Source: Bin5 sp022827195
GTDB taxonomy: Bacteria > Chloroflexota > Anaerolineae > Caldilineales > Caldilineaceae
Assembly (NCBI GenBank): GCA_965208275.1
Contig: OZ242331.1
Span: 2,418,001-2,482,000, forward strand
Length of the DNA: 64,000 bases
Reading direction: 5' to 3'
The position numbers and the translations under genes were made by a program. The notes under the pieces were generated by a model. It made no database searches. It saw only the letters and a program-made list of their open reading frames with translations, and was not told where the DNA came from. Each line of letters opens with the position of its first letter. The first letter of the stretch is position 1. Shown in pieces: positions 1 to 8,325 of the stretch.

Positions 1-1790
1 TGACAGGCGCGCAGATACGGGACGGTCTGCATATTTTGGGAGACGCGGCCGAGGGAGAACGACTCGTGGAGCTGCTCTATCATCTCCTTAAGCTGCCGAA
101 CATGGAAGCGCCGGCTCTGCCGGCGGTAGCCGCCGGCATTGCGGGAGAAAGCTGGCAGGCGCTGCAGGACCGGCCTGGGGCGAGGCGCGCGGATGGGTCG
201 TCATCGATTCAGACCAATGCGGACCTGGTACAGGCATTGGAAGCAGAATGCAAGGTTGCTCTCAGGGAGGTGGGGGAAAGCGGCTGGCGCGCCGAAGAGG
301 TGACCGCCATTGGCCAGAGAGCTGCGAAACGAATGGCGGCCCTTACGGACGAGGGGAATCGACGTGTCGGAAACGGCTTTCGCGGAGACGATTGCAGTTC
401 TGAATTGGCCTCTGTGCTTCACTTTGCGTGCGACTTTCTCGTGCCCAAGTTGCTCGAAAGCGGTGAGGCGGAGATAGACAATCTGCTGCATGCGCTGGAC
501 GGCGGCTTTGTTCCGCCCGGGCCGAGCGGCTCGCCCACACGCGGCATGGCGCATATCCTGCCCACGGGCCGGAACTTTCACACTGTTGATCCGCGGGCTT
601 TGCCGACGCTCGCTTCATGGGAAGTTGGGCAGGGCTTGGCGGAGACGTTAATAGCCCGCTACCGGCAGGAACACGGGCGGGACCCGGAGAGTGTGGGGCT
701 GAGCATTTGGGGGACAAGCGCGATGCGCACTTCCGGGGATGACATCGCACAGGTGCTGGCGCTGCTCGGCGTACGACCCGTTTGGCAGGGGGAAAATCGA
801 CGTGTAATCGGAATCGAGTTGATCCCGCTGGAGGAACTTGCTCGACCTAGAGTGGACGTTGTCTGCCGCATCAGCGGCTTCTTCCGCGACGCCTTTCCTC
901 ACCTCATCGACCTGATCGATAGCGCGGTGCAAGCAGCCGCTGATGCAGACGAGCCGCCCGACATGAACTTTCCGCGCAAGCATGTCCTGGCGCTTGAGGC
1001 GGAGTTGCGGCTTGCCGGCCATGGAGACGTAGCCAGCGAAAGGGCCAGGTACCGACTTTTTGGATGCAAACCGGGCAGTTATGGCGCAGGCATCCTGCCG
1101 TTAATTGACGCCAAGAACTGGCAGACCGACGACGACTTTGCGCGGGCGTATCTCTTATGGGGGGGATATGCCTACGGGGGCAATCAGGCTGGCGTGCCGG
1201 CGGAACGGGAGTTTGCGCAGGCGTTGCGCACGGTCCAGGTCGCGACCAAGAACCAGGACAACCGGGAGCACGACATTTTTGACAGCGACGACTATTTGCA
1301 GTTTCACGGCGGGATGATTGCAACAGTGCGGGCGCTTACAGGTAGGAATCCCAGCCGATATTTCGGCGACAGCAGCGATCCGTCGCGTGTACGCACGCGG
1401 GACCTGCGGGAGGAGGCGCGCCGCGTCTTTCGCAGTCGCGTGGTCAATCCAAAGTGGCTGGAAAGCATGCGCCGGCATGGATACAAGGGGGCGCTTGAAG
1501 TTGCGGCGACGGTCGACTACCTGTTCGGATACGACGCGACGGCTGAAGTCCTCGAAGACTGGATGTACCACCGGGTGGCCGAGGAATTTTTGCGGAGCGA
1601 ATCGATGCAGGAGTTCTTTGCTGAGAGCAACCCGTGGGCGTGGCAGGCGATCGCCGAGAGATTGCTCGAGGCTGTCGAAAGGGGAATGTGGAAGGATCCG
1701 GATCCGTTTGACATCGCCTTGCTTGAAGCGGCTCGGGAGCAGGGTTTGAATGAGCTGGACAGGTCCAGGAAACCTCCAGGCAATCGTTAG
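1..1790 (+). CDS. cobN: cobaltochelatase large subunit CobN, 3' part (runs in from the left edge)
   Basis: CobN is the large metal- and porphyrinoid-binding subunit of the ATP-dependent cobaltochelatase CobNST, which inserts cobalt into hydrogenobyrinic acid a,c-diamide. The frame is open from base 3 with no stop, and the first visible residues (AQIRDGLHILG) already match the interior of the family. The gene is therefore cut by the window edge, and the TTG at 36 is not its start. About 595 residues are present of a family that is usually 1100-1300. Recognisable blocks are WGGYAYGGN, then EHDIFDSDDYLQFHGG, then a C-terminal EDWMYHRVAEEF region. A BtuF-like protein and cobQ follow on the same strand, which supports a cobalamin role. 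A magnesium-chelatase H-type protein of related fold is the alternative. Confidence 0.93.
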   Translation, partial: TGAQIRDGLHILGDAAEGERLVELLYHLLKLPNMEAPALPAVAAGIAGESWQALQDRPGARRADGSSSIQTNADLVQALEAECKVALREVGESGWRAEEVTAIGQRAAKRMAALTDEGNRRVGNGFRGDDCSSELASVLHFACDFLVPKLLESGEAEIDNLLHALDGGFVPPGPSGSPTRGMAHILPTGRNFHTVDPRALPTLASWEVGQGLAETLIARYRQEHGRDPESVGLSIWGTSAMRTSGDDIAQVLALLGVRPVWQGENRRVIGIELIPLEELARPRVDVVCRISGFFRDAFPHLIDLIDSAVQAAADADEPPDMNFPRKHVLALEAELRLAGHGDVASERARYRLFGCKPGSYGAGILPLIDAKNWQTDDDFARAYLLWGGYAYGGNQAGVPAEREFAQALRTVQVATKNQDNREHDIFDSDDYLQFHGGMIATVRALTGRNPSRYFGDSSDPSRVRTRDLREEARRVFRSRVVNPKWLESMRRHGYKGALEVAATVDYLFGYDATAEVLEDWMYHRVAEEFLRSESMQEFFAESNPWAWQAIAERLLEAVERGMWKDPDPFDIALLEAAREQGLNELDRSRKPPGNR

Positions 1791-1894
1791 CAACGCGGAC
1801 GCTTATAGGCGCAGAGGGCAACCGGCAAGGCAGCGCTTGGGGCACCTTCCGGCAAAACCGATTCAACAGGGCATGGACCCGGAAAGGACCAAAA

Positions 1895-3139
1895 ATGAAG
1901 AAGACTCTTCTCCCTTTAATCTGCTCTTTTCTCATGCTGCTATCCAGTTGCGCCGTCGCCACGACGGAAGTCGGTATGGAGCTGCAAATCGGTAAGAAGG
2001 GCGGACCAGTCGGGACTTCGACAGCCCGGGATTCGAATGTTCTCGATGGTTGCGTAGACAGCTTCAAGCCCGGGACAGACTATTTTCCCCAAAAGATTCA
2101 GCCGGAATTTGCGCAAGGTTGGACGGTGGAGTATCACGACAACTTCAAGCTGCTGACGTTGCTGAACCCATGGCGGGGATCGGAGCAGGAGTTTCAATAC
2201 CTCCTGTTGCAATGCGGGACGCCTGCCCCGGATGGGTATGCTGATGTTCCGGTCATCGAAGTGCCGGTTGCCAATGTCGCCGCCCTAACGACGACTGTGC
2301 TGCCTCATCTGCACCAGTTGGCGTTGCTCGATCGACTCGTGGCAGTTGAGAAGTTCGACCTAGTCAACACGTCTGAGGTACGACTGATGATCGAGGGCGG
2401 GGTATTGCAGGAAGTGGGATCGGGGACCAGTGTCAACACGGAGACGCTCATTGACCTGGATCCGCGGCTAATCATCACCTTCGCTTACGGCAATCCTGAG
2501 TATGACACGCATCCAAAACTGCTGGAGGGCGGCTTGCCCGTGGCGCTCACTGCAGGATACATGGAGACGACGCCACTGGGCCGGTCGGAGTGGCTGAAGG
2601 CGACCGCACTCTTTTTCAATCGTGAAGCGGCGGCGGACCGGATCTTTGGCGAGATGGCGGCGCGCTATTCTGAAATGGCAGAACTTGCCTCAAGGGTCGA
2701 AGAGAGGCCGACTGTTCTGGTGGGGATCCCGAGGCGGGACTCCTGGCGCGTGCCGGGCGGAAACAGCTACTTCGCACGGTACATTGCGGATGCGGGCGGG
2801 AACTATCTTTGGCGGGACGACGTTTCGACCGGCTCGATTCCTCTTTCGATGGAGTCAGTCTTTGAACAGGCGGTCGACGTCGACATCTGGTTGGCGAATA
2901 CTGGTACATGGTTTACGGCGGCGGATATTCTGGCAGCGGATGAGCGTTACTCGAGCCTGGCTGCGGTGCAGCACGGGTCCGTTTATTCAAACAACGCCAA
3001 GTTGAATGAGTGGGGCGGCAACGACTACTGGGAAACGGGTGTCGCAAGCCCTCACCTGGTATTGGCCGATCTGATCAAGATTCTGCACCCCGATCTCTTG
3101 CCTGAACATGAACTGATCTGGTTCCATCAGCTCCAGTAG
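1895..3139 (+). CDS. BtuF/FecB-like periplasmic binding lipoprotein, probably corrinoid-binding
   Basis: Substrate-binding component of a class III (TroA/BtuF fold) ABC importer for cobalamin, cobinamide or ferric siderophores. The N-terminus is a lipoprotein signal with lipobox LSSC, Cys 19. The mature part has the family layout of two lobes joined by a long helix: VAALTTTVLPHLHQLALLD opens lobe one and TVLVGIPRRDSWRVPGG opens lobe two. At 414 residues it is longer than E. coli BtuF (about 266), mainly from an N-terminal extension before the first lobe. RBS AAAGGA (1883-1888) lies 6 bases before the ATG. It sits between cobN and cobQ with only 12 bases to cobQ, so vitamin B12 or a precursor is the likely ligand; this is inferred from context. 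No permease or ATPase partner lies in the window. Confidence 0.85.
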   Translation: MKKTLLPLICSFLMLLSSCAVATTEVGMELQIGKKGGPVGTSTARDSNVLDGCVDSFKPGTDYFPQKIQPEFAQGWTVEYHDNFKLLTLLNPWRGSEQEFQYLLLQCGTPAPDGYADVPVIEVPVANVAALTTTVLPHLHQLALLDRLVAVEKFDLVNTSEVRLMIEGGVLQEVGSGTSVNTETLIDLDPRLIITFAYGNPEYDTHPKLLEGGLPVALTAGYMETTPLGRSEWLKATALFFNREAAADRIFGEMAARYSEMAELASRVEERPTVLVGIPRRDSWRVPGGNSYFARYIADAGGNYLWRDDVSTGSIPLSMESVFEQAVDVDIWLANTGTWFTAADILAADERYSSLAAVQHGSVYSNNAKLNEWGGNDYWETGVASPHLVLADLIKILHPDLLPEHELIWFHQLQ

Positions 3140-3151
3140 GGAGGCGAACCG

Positions 3152-4636
3152 GTGGCCAAGTCGCTGATGATCCTTGGCACCCATTCCGACGCGGGCAAGA
3201 GCCTGCTGACTGCAGCGTTCTGCCGGATTCTGGCGCGCAAGGGCGTGCGGGTGGCCCCGTTCAAGGCGCAGAACATGAGCAACAACGCCGGCGTGACGCC
3301 GGAGGGCGGCGAAATGGGTCGGGCCCAGATCGTGCAGGCGGAGGCCGCGGGCATTTATGCGCACACCGACATGAACCCGGTGCTGCTCAAACCGGAGGGC
3401 AACCGGCGGAGCCAAGTGGTTTTGAACGGCGAAGTTGCGGGGCGGATTGGGGCAAAGAACTGGATGACGACGAAGGAGCGGTTGTGGGGGGAGGTGAAGC
3501 AGGCCTATGACCGCCTGGCTGCGCGCTACGGGGTGATCGTGTTGGAAGGGGCGGGCAGCCCGGCGGAGATAAATCTGAAGGCGGGCGATATCGTCAACCT
3601 GCGGATGGCGCGTCATGCCGGCGCGCCGTGCCTGCTGGTTGGGGACATCGACCGGGGGGGCGTCTTCGCGGCACTGGCAGGGACGATGCTCCTGTTGGAG
3701 CCGGAGGAGCGAGAACAGGTGGGCGGGTTCCTAATCAACAAGTTCCGCGGGGACCCTGCCTTGCTCGGTGACGGCCTTGAACAGTTGCGGAAGAGGGCGT
3801 TCGGGGTCCCGACGCTGGGTGTCATCCCCTACTTGGAGGATGTAGGGATTGCCGATGAGGATGCGGTGCCGCTAGGGCAGAGAAAGTGGGCAGCCAGGCG
3901 TCCCGAAGCCGGCCAATTGGACGTTGTCATTATCCGCCTGCCGCACGTTGCAAATTTTGACGAGTTCGACGCGCTGGAGGCCGAGCCGGGAATCTGCCTG
4001 CGCTACGTGCAAGAGGGGGCGTCGATGGGCAGCCCTGCCGCGGTCATCATCCCCGGCACTAAGGTCACTCTAGACGATCTCGACTGGGTGCGGGCGACCG
4101 GGCTGGACAGCGCCATTCTGGCCGCCCACCGGCGGGGCGCGCAGTTGATCGGGCTTTGCGGCGGCTACCAGATATTGGGGGAAGCGCTGTGGGAGCCCAC
4201 GGGCGTCGAAGGGCCACGCGGCAGGCATACCCGGGGTTTGGGTCTGCTGCCGGCTTCCACGCAGTTCATGAGGCAGAAAGAGACGCATCAATCTCTCCTG
4301 CGTCTGCCGACGGGTGAGGTCGTTTCGGGCTATGAGATTCACACGGGGGCTACAGAGACGCGAGAGGGCGCGGCGCGCTTTGGCGAAATCGTCGAGCGCA
4401 ATGGTCTAACGGTGTCGGTGCTCGACGGAGCGGTGGCCGAAGGCGGCCGTGTCTGGGGCACCTATCTTCACGGACTATTCGGGAGTGACCGATTTCGCCA
4501 CCGATGGATGCGTCAATTGGGTTGGACGGGACCGGTGGTCTCTACGTCCACCATGCGGGAACAGGCGTACGACCGTCTTGCCGACGCGGTGGAGGCGGCG
4601 GTCGACTGGGCGGCGGTCGAGCAGTTGATCGGGTAG
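3152..4636 (+). CDS. cobQ: cobyric acid synthase CobQ
   Basis: Glutamine-dependent amidotransferase that amidates four carboxyl side chains (b, d, e, g) of adenosylcobyrinic acid a,c-diamide using ATP, giving adenosylcobyric acid. The N-terminal BioD-like ATPase domain carries the P-loop variant GTHSDAGKSLL (residues 8-18) and APFKAQNMSNNAG. The C-terminal class I glutaminase domain carries the nucleophile Cys in GLCGGYQILGE and the catalytic His in YLHGLFGS. Length (494 aa) is normal for the family. It starts at GTG 3152, with GGGAGG at 3138-3143 as ribosome site 8 bases upstream. It lies 12 bases after the binding-protein gene, so the two are almost certainly cotranscribed. Confidence 0.97.
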   Translation: MAKSLMILGTHSDAGKSLLTAAFCRILARKGVRVAPFKAQNMSNNAGVTPEGGEMGRAQIVQAEAAGIYAHTDMNPVLLKPEGNRRSQVVLNGEVAGRIGAKNWMTTKERLWGEVKQAYDRLAARYGVIVLEGAGSPAEINLKAGDIVNLRMARHAGAPCLLVGDIDRGGVFAALAGTMLLLEPEEREQVGGFLINKFRGDPALLGDGLEQLRKRAFGVPTLGVIPYLEDVGIADEDAVPLGQRKWAARRPEAGQLDVVIIRLPHVANFDEFDALEAEPGICLRYVQEGASMGSPAAVIIPGTKVTLDDLDWVRATGLDSAILAAHRRGAQLIGLCGGYQILGEALWEPTGVEGPRGRHTRGLGLLPASTQFMRQKETHQSLLRLPTGEVVSGYEIHTGATETREGAARFGEIVERNGLTVSVLDGAVAEGGRVWGTYLHGLFGSDRFRHRWMRQLGWTGPVVSTSTMREQAYDRLADAVEAAVDWAAVEQLIG

Positions 4637-4742
4637 TCCGTTTGCTCGATCGTTCGTCTGTACACACCTGAAGTTGCGGCAATGACGATTGGTAGGCGCC
4701 GAAATCCGCGGCAGGCAGATGAGGGCTACTTGCCTCCAACCG

Positions 4743-5393
4743 TCAGATCCGTCCTGCGCACCACTGGATGCCACGGCGTATGATTTTGCGGAAGTTCGGG
4801 TCGACGTAGGTAATGTTGTCGTGGCCCGACTGCAGACAGAAGACGCGCGAATTCCTGAACTGGCGGGTCCAACCCAGAACGTTCATGCTGTCGGGATGGT
4901 CGGTGGTGAGGAGGATGCGGCTGTCGTCACCTGCGCTTGCCATGGAGTAGGTCTCGTCGACCATCTGCCAGGAGGCGATGCCGTTGGTGATCGGGTGGTC
5001 GGAGTCGGCGACATCTATGGGGATGTCCTGCATCATCGAGAAACCGAAGCTGCGGTCGGGGATGCCGACCATTTCGCTCCAAAGTGACCAGGGCAGATAG
5101 GCGAGTATGGCGTGGTGCAGCAGGAAGATGCCCTGCCCGCTTTCGCCCAGATTCTCGAATGCGGCCTGTGCCCGGCTGTCGGGTTCGCCGCGCGGCATAT
5201 TGTAGAAGAGGAGCACATCGTATTCGTCACGCACGTTTGCCACGTCTTCGATGAAGTTGTCCTGATGCTGGATGTAGCTGTCCACTTCCGGCATGGCGCG
5301 AAAGATTTCGTGAAATCCGGGCACGTCGAAGTCATGTCCGCCGGTGATGACGGCAACGGTGATCTTGTCGTTGTCGGAGAATCTCGTGCTCAT
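4743..5393 (-). CDS. ThuA-family protein (class I glutaminase-like fold)
   Basis: ThuA-like proteins (trehalose utilisation family) have a glutaminase-like flavodoxin fold and are typical companions of sugar dehydrogenases and TIM-barrel isomerases in catabolic clusters; their exact reaction is mostly unknown. Family signatures are present: ITGGHDFD near residue 18, YDVLLFYNMP after a beta strand, LLHHAILAYLPW in the middle, and the C-terminal block with SGHDNITYVDPNFRKII. The length, 216 aa, is usual. It is the last gene of a minus-strand run and starts 17 bases after the upstream dehydrogenase ends, so it probably shares that transcript. It converges with cobQ. Confidence 0.88.
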   Translation of the reverse strand: MSTRFSDNDKITVAVITGGHDFDVPGFHEIFRAMPEVDSYIQHQDNFIEDVANVRDEYDVLLFYNMPRGEPDSRAQAAFENLGESGQGIFLLHHAILAYLPWSLWSEMVGIPDRSFGFSMMQDIPIDVADSDHPITNGIASWQMVDETYSMASAGDDSRILLTTDHPDSMNVLGWTRQFRNSRVFCLQSGHDNITYVDPNFRKIIRRGIQWCAGRI

Positions 5394-5409
5394 TTCTTTG
5401 GTCTCCTAT

Positions 5410-6369
5410 TTATTGCCAGGTGAAGACGGTGCCCAGCAGTTCATTGGGCCGATCGCGCAGCGTGTCGTAGATCCGTTTTGCGTCCTCGGCGGGTACCACG
5501 TCCTGCAGCAGGAGTGAAAGTTTGACCAGGCCTCGCGCGACAAGGCGGGAGATGTCGTCGAGGTCATGGCGGTAGAAGTGGCTGTTTTGCTTGATCGTAA
5601 TGAGCCGGTGCTGACCCAGGTTGAAAGTATAGCTCACCGTGTCGCGCCCGGCAATGAAGAGGACTTGACCGCCCTCGCGAACGGCCCTGATCAGTTGGTC
5701 CTCCATTCCCGGGACGCCGGCAAAGTCGAGGACGGTGTCGTAGCTTTCGTCGGCGATGTAATCGGCCCAGCCGTTTCCGGCCACGCAAATGGCTTTTTCC
5801 GCGGCGCCGACGGCGAGGGCGATGGCAAGTCTTCTTTCATCGACGTCGCACATTGAGACTCTTGCGCCCGCTGAGGAGGCCAACTGCGCGGCAATCTGAC
5901 CCACGCAGCCGGCGCCAACGACCAGCGTGCGCTCGCCCATTTTGAGCGCGGCATTGCGACAGGTATTGAGCGCCACCGCGGCCATGCCGAAGAGGGCAGC
6001 CTGCTTCAGGTCAACCGAGTCAGGGAGCTTGACGAGAAGGTCATCTTCGGCCACGGCGATGCACTCGAGGTGGCCGCCGGTTTGGGCTCCGACGAAGACC
6101 AGGTCGCCAACTGCCAGATGGGAGACTTCCGGCCCTGCGTCGAGGACACGTCCGACGGTCTGGTAGCCGTATGGCATTGGTAGTTTGTCGTCGGGCGGCG
6201 CGTAGTTGCCCTCGAGCAGCTGGTTGCGCTCGGTGCCGTTGGTGATGCCGGAGTAAAGGGTCTGAATCCTAACCTGGTTTCCGAGCGGCGCGGGCGGATG
6301 GGGCCAGTCGTTGACGAAGACTTTCTCCCTGGTCTGCTCGTCTCTTCGCCGGACGATGAGCGCTCTCAC
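5410..6369 (-). CDS. medium-chain dehydrogenase/reductase without the zinc motif
   Basis: NAD(P)-dependent oxidoreductase of the MDR (alcohol dehydrogenase) superfamily. It has an N-terminal GroES-like domain and a Rossmann domain with VVGAGCVGQIAAQLA. The site that carries the catalytic zinc Cys in classical members reads SGITNGTE here, and the usual GHE is GYQ. This places it in the GTE subfamily that often lacks zinc ligands. I choose GTG 6369 as start because CTCCTTT (6380-6386; AAAGGAG on the coding strand) lies 10 bases upstream; an ATG at 6426 would add a non-homologous 19 residues. It probably oxidises or reduces a sugar or polyol, given its neighbours: a TIM-barrel isomerase, a second MDR and ThuA. 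Confidence 0.87.
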   Translation of the reverse strand: MRALIVRRRDEQTREKVFVNDWPHPPAPLGNQVRIQTLYSGITNGTERNQLLEGNYAPPDDKLPMPYGYQTVGRVLDAGPEVSHLAVGDLVFVGAQTGGHLECIAVAEDDLLVKLPDSVDLKQAALFGMAAVALNTCRNAALKMGERTLVVGAGCVGQIAAQLASSAGARVSMCDVDERRLAIALAVGAAEKAICVAGNGWADYIADESYDTVLDFAGVPGMEDQLIRAVREGGQVLFIAGRDTVSYTFNLGQHRLITIKQNSHFYRHDLDDISRLVARGLVKLSLLLQDVVPAEDAKRIYDTLRDRPNELLGTVFTWQ

Positions 6370-6407
6370 GAAACGTTGGCTCCTTTGTGCGACTGCCGGT
6401 GAGGACT

Positions 6408-7256
6408 TTATGGATTCAGGCCGCAACCCGGGCCTGCGGCACTGACCGCCTCAGAGAGAGTGCGGTAGGAAAAGGCGGCGGCCGCGGTCGGGTCGTATCC
6501 CGATGCGCCAAAGACTTGTCCGCTGATCTCAACGGTGATGTAGCCGTCATAACCGGCGGCATTCAACTGCCGTACATAGTCGGCGTAGTCCACGGTTCCT
6601 TCGCCGGGCAGGAGGAAAGCAAAGTCAGGCGGGCGGCCGCGCACATCCTTGACGTGGACGCCCGCCGCGTGGGGGACCAGTTGCTCGATGGCGTGCGTCA
6701 GCGGGATATCGAGCAGCTCGAAGTGGCTGTAGTCGAAGTTGAGCTTGAGCGCGGGCAGATTCACCGCGTCCAGAAGCCAGAGCATCCGTTCCGGCGCATG
6801 AACGAGGCCGCCAACATGGGCCTCGGCGGCGAAGACGCCGCCGCATTGGGCGGACACCGCCGTCCAGTCGGCGACGCAATCTGCGAGCGCGGTCCGCTCG
6901 CGCTCCCAGTCGCCGGTACGGCCTCCCAGGGTGCTGGTCAGAACCGGTTTGTCGAGGCCTAACTCTGCACCCAGTGCGAAGATTCGGCGCAGCAGTTCAA
7001 GATTCGCCCGATGCCTGGCGGCATCGGGCTCGTGCACGGAGACTCCGGAGAGCATGAGCGTGTCGAATTCCAGATCCAGATCGAGGGTGCGCAGGCGAAG
7101 GTCTTTGCGCTGAGCGGTGTCGAGCCGGCCGGGGGCGGTAGGGTAGCCAGGCGTGACGCAGAGCTCAAGGCCGTCGTAGCCAATTGCAGCGACGTCGCGG
7201 AGCATGGCCGGGTAAGGCGTATGGGGCATGCCGTAGTTGCCGTAAGCAGTCTTCAC
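6408..7256 (-). CDS. sugar phosphate isomerase/epimerase-type TIM barrel (AP endonuclease 2 fold)
   Basis: Xylose isomerase-like TIM-barrel protein of the IolE/IolI/MocC type, which generally isomerises, epimerises or dehydrates sugars and inosose derivatives using a metal. Visible pieces are IGYDGLELCVTPGYP in the first barrel turn, LKLNFDYSHFELL (metal-site strand), HVKDVRG, and YDGYITVEISGQV near the end. The start is GTG 7256, which overlaps the stop of the upstream dehydrogenase in a GTGA 4-base overlap, so translation is coupled. A longer frame reaches 7469, but its first 70 residues are Pro/Arg-rich and unlike the family. The substrate is unknown. Confidence 0.87.
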   Translation of the reverse strand: MKTAYGNYGMPHTPYPAMLRDVAAIGYDGLELCVTPGYPTAPGRLDTAQRKDLRLRTLDLDLEFDTLMLSGVSVHEPDAARHRANLELLRRIFALGAELGLDKPVLTSTLGGRTGDWERERTALADCVADWTAVSAQCGGVFAAEAHVGGLVHAPERMLWLLDAVNLPALKLNFDYSHFELLDIPLTHAIEQLVPHAAGVHVKDVRGRPPDFAFLLPGEGTVDYADYVRQLNAAGYDGYITVEISGQVFGASGYDPTAAAAFSYRTLSEAVSAAGPGCGLNP

Positions 7257-8275
7257 AGATGGTCCGTCCAGTCGAAGAGGACGCCCAGGTGGGAGTCGGG
7301 ATGCTGCTGGAGACCGGCGTAGGCCTCGGGCGCGGCAGCAGGTCTGTAGACGTGGGTGAGAAGGGGGGAGGTGCGGAGTTTGTCCTGTGCTATGAGGCGG
7401 AAGATGATCTCTGCATTGCGGGCCATCGAATGCTTCTGGTAGGGGCTGTGGTTGCGAGGATAGCGCCATTCGTGGGCGCCGCGCAACATCACGGAGCCGC
7501 CGCGCCAGAGGTGAACATGGTTGAGAAAAGGGGTCAGATCGGTCTCATGGCTTTTGCGCGGCGAGCCGAGGAGGACGACGATGCCTTCGCCGTCGCGGCC
7601 TGTGAGTGAGACGGCTAGCTCGGCCGCCTGGGCTGCTCCCGACGCTTCGACCACGACATCTACGCCGCGTTCACGCGTCAAGATCATCAGAGCGTCGCAG
7701 ACGTCTTCCTGGGTCGCGTCAATTGTTTGCGTGATTCCGCTGGCATGGGCGGCGGCGAGGCGGGCGGCGTTGAGGTCGATGGCGATGACTTCGGCCCCGG
7801 CCAGCTGCAGGAGCTGAGCAGCCAGGTTGCCGACCAGTCCCATGCCGATGACGGCGGCGCGGTCTCCCAGCTCGACCTGACCGACGCGCACGGCCGTCAT
7901 TCCCACCATTGCCAGACCGACGAGAGCGGCTTCTTTGGGGTCCACACCTTTGGGTACACGGATGCGAAAGGCGCTGGCCGGGGCGTGGCTCGCGTGGGGC
8001 GCGTGGCTGAAGGCCAAGTCACCGACTGTTACGTCGGTCACATCGTCACCGGCAGCAATGACTGTGCCGATTGCTCTGTTGCCGGGGGTGAGGGGATAGT
8101 CGACCTGCTGCAGCCCTGTCAGCTTGGCCAATTCGGTGCCGGCGCTGACCAGGGTGAACTGATTGCGGAGCAGCACATCGTCGCGACCCAGATCGAACTG
8201 CGCCCGGGTAGACTCCAGCGCCACGCGATCCACATCTGAAAAGACGATTCGCTGAAGATTGAGTTCGTAAGCCAT
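7253..8275 (-). CDS. medium-chain dehydrogenase/reductase (second, zinc-motif variant)
   Basis: Second MDR-superfamily oxidoreductase of this cluster, 340 aa. The GroES-like domain has FTLVSAGTE in place of the zinc-binding Cys region and PGNRAIG in place of the GHE motif. The Rossmann domain has VIGMGLVGNLAAQLL with acidic EVIAIDLN downstream, which suggests NAD rather than NADP. It is only distantly similar to the MDR at 5410-6369, so the two are not a recent duplication. Its stop overlaps the start of the TIM-barrel gene by 4 bases. The GH51 gene lies 50 bases upstream on the same strand, suggesting oxidation of a released pentose or its derivative. Confidence 0.87.
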   Translation of the reverse strand: MAYELNLQRIVFSDVDRVALESTRAQFDLGRDDVLLRNQFTLVSAGTELAKLTGLQQVDYPLTPGNRAIGTVIAAGDDVTDVTVGDLAFSHAPHASHAPASAFRIRVPKGVDPKEAALVGLAMVGMTAVRVGQVELGDRAAVIGMGLVGNLAAQLLQLAGAEVIAIDLNAARLAAAHASGITQTIDATQEDVCDALMILTRERGVDVVVEASGAAQAAELAVSLTGRDGEGIVVLLGSPRKSHETDLTPFLNHVHLWRGGSVMLRGAHEWRYPRNHSPYQKHSMARNAEIIFRLIAQDKLRTSPLLTHVYRPAAAPEAYAGLQQHPDSHLGVLFDWTDHL

Positions 8276-8325
8276 TTGTGCCAGACTCGCTCCCGGTGGA
8301 ATTTCCTGAAGGCTATGTAGCGTAA

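Noticed and set aside
6370..6426. ATG 6426 as start of the dehydrogenase
   Set aside because: The 19 extra residues are unlike the family, and AAAGGAG is placed for GTG 6369.
7257..7469. Upstream extension of the TIM-barrel gene to 7469
   Set aside because: The extra 70 residues are Pro/Arg/His-rich and overlap the preceding dehydrogenase gene; the GTGA overlap start at 7256 fits the family.
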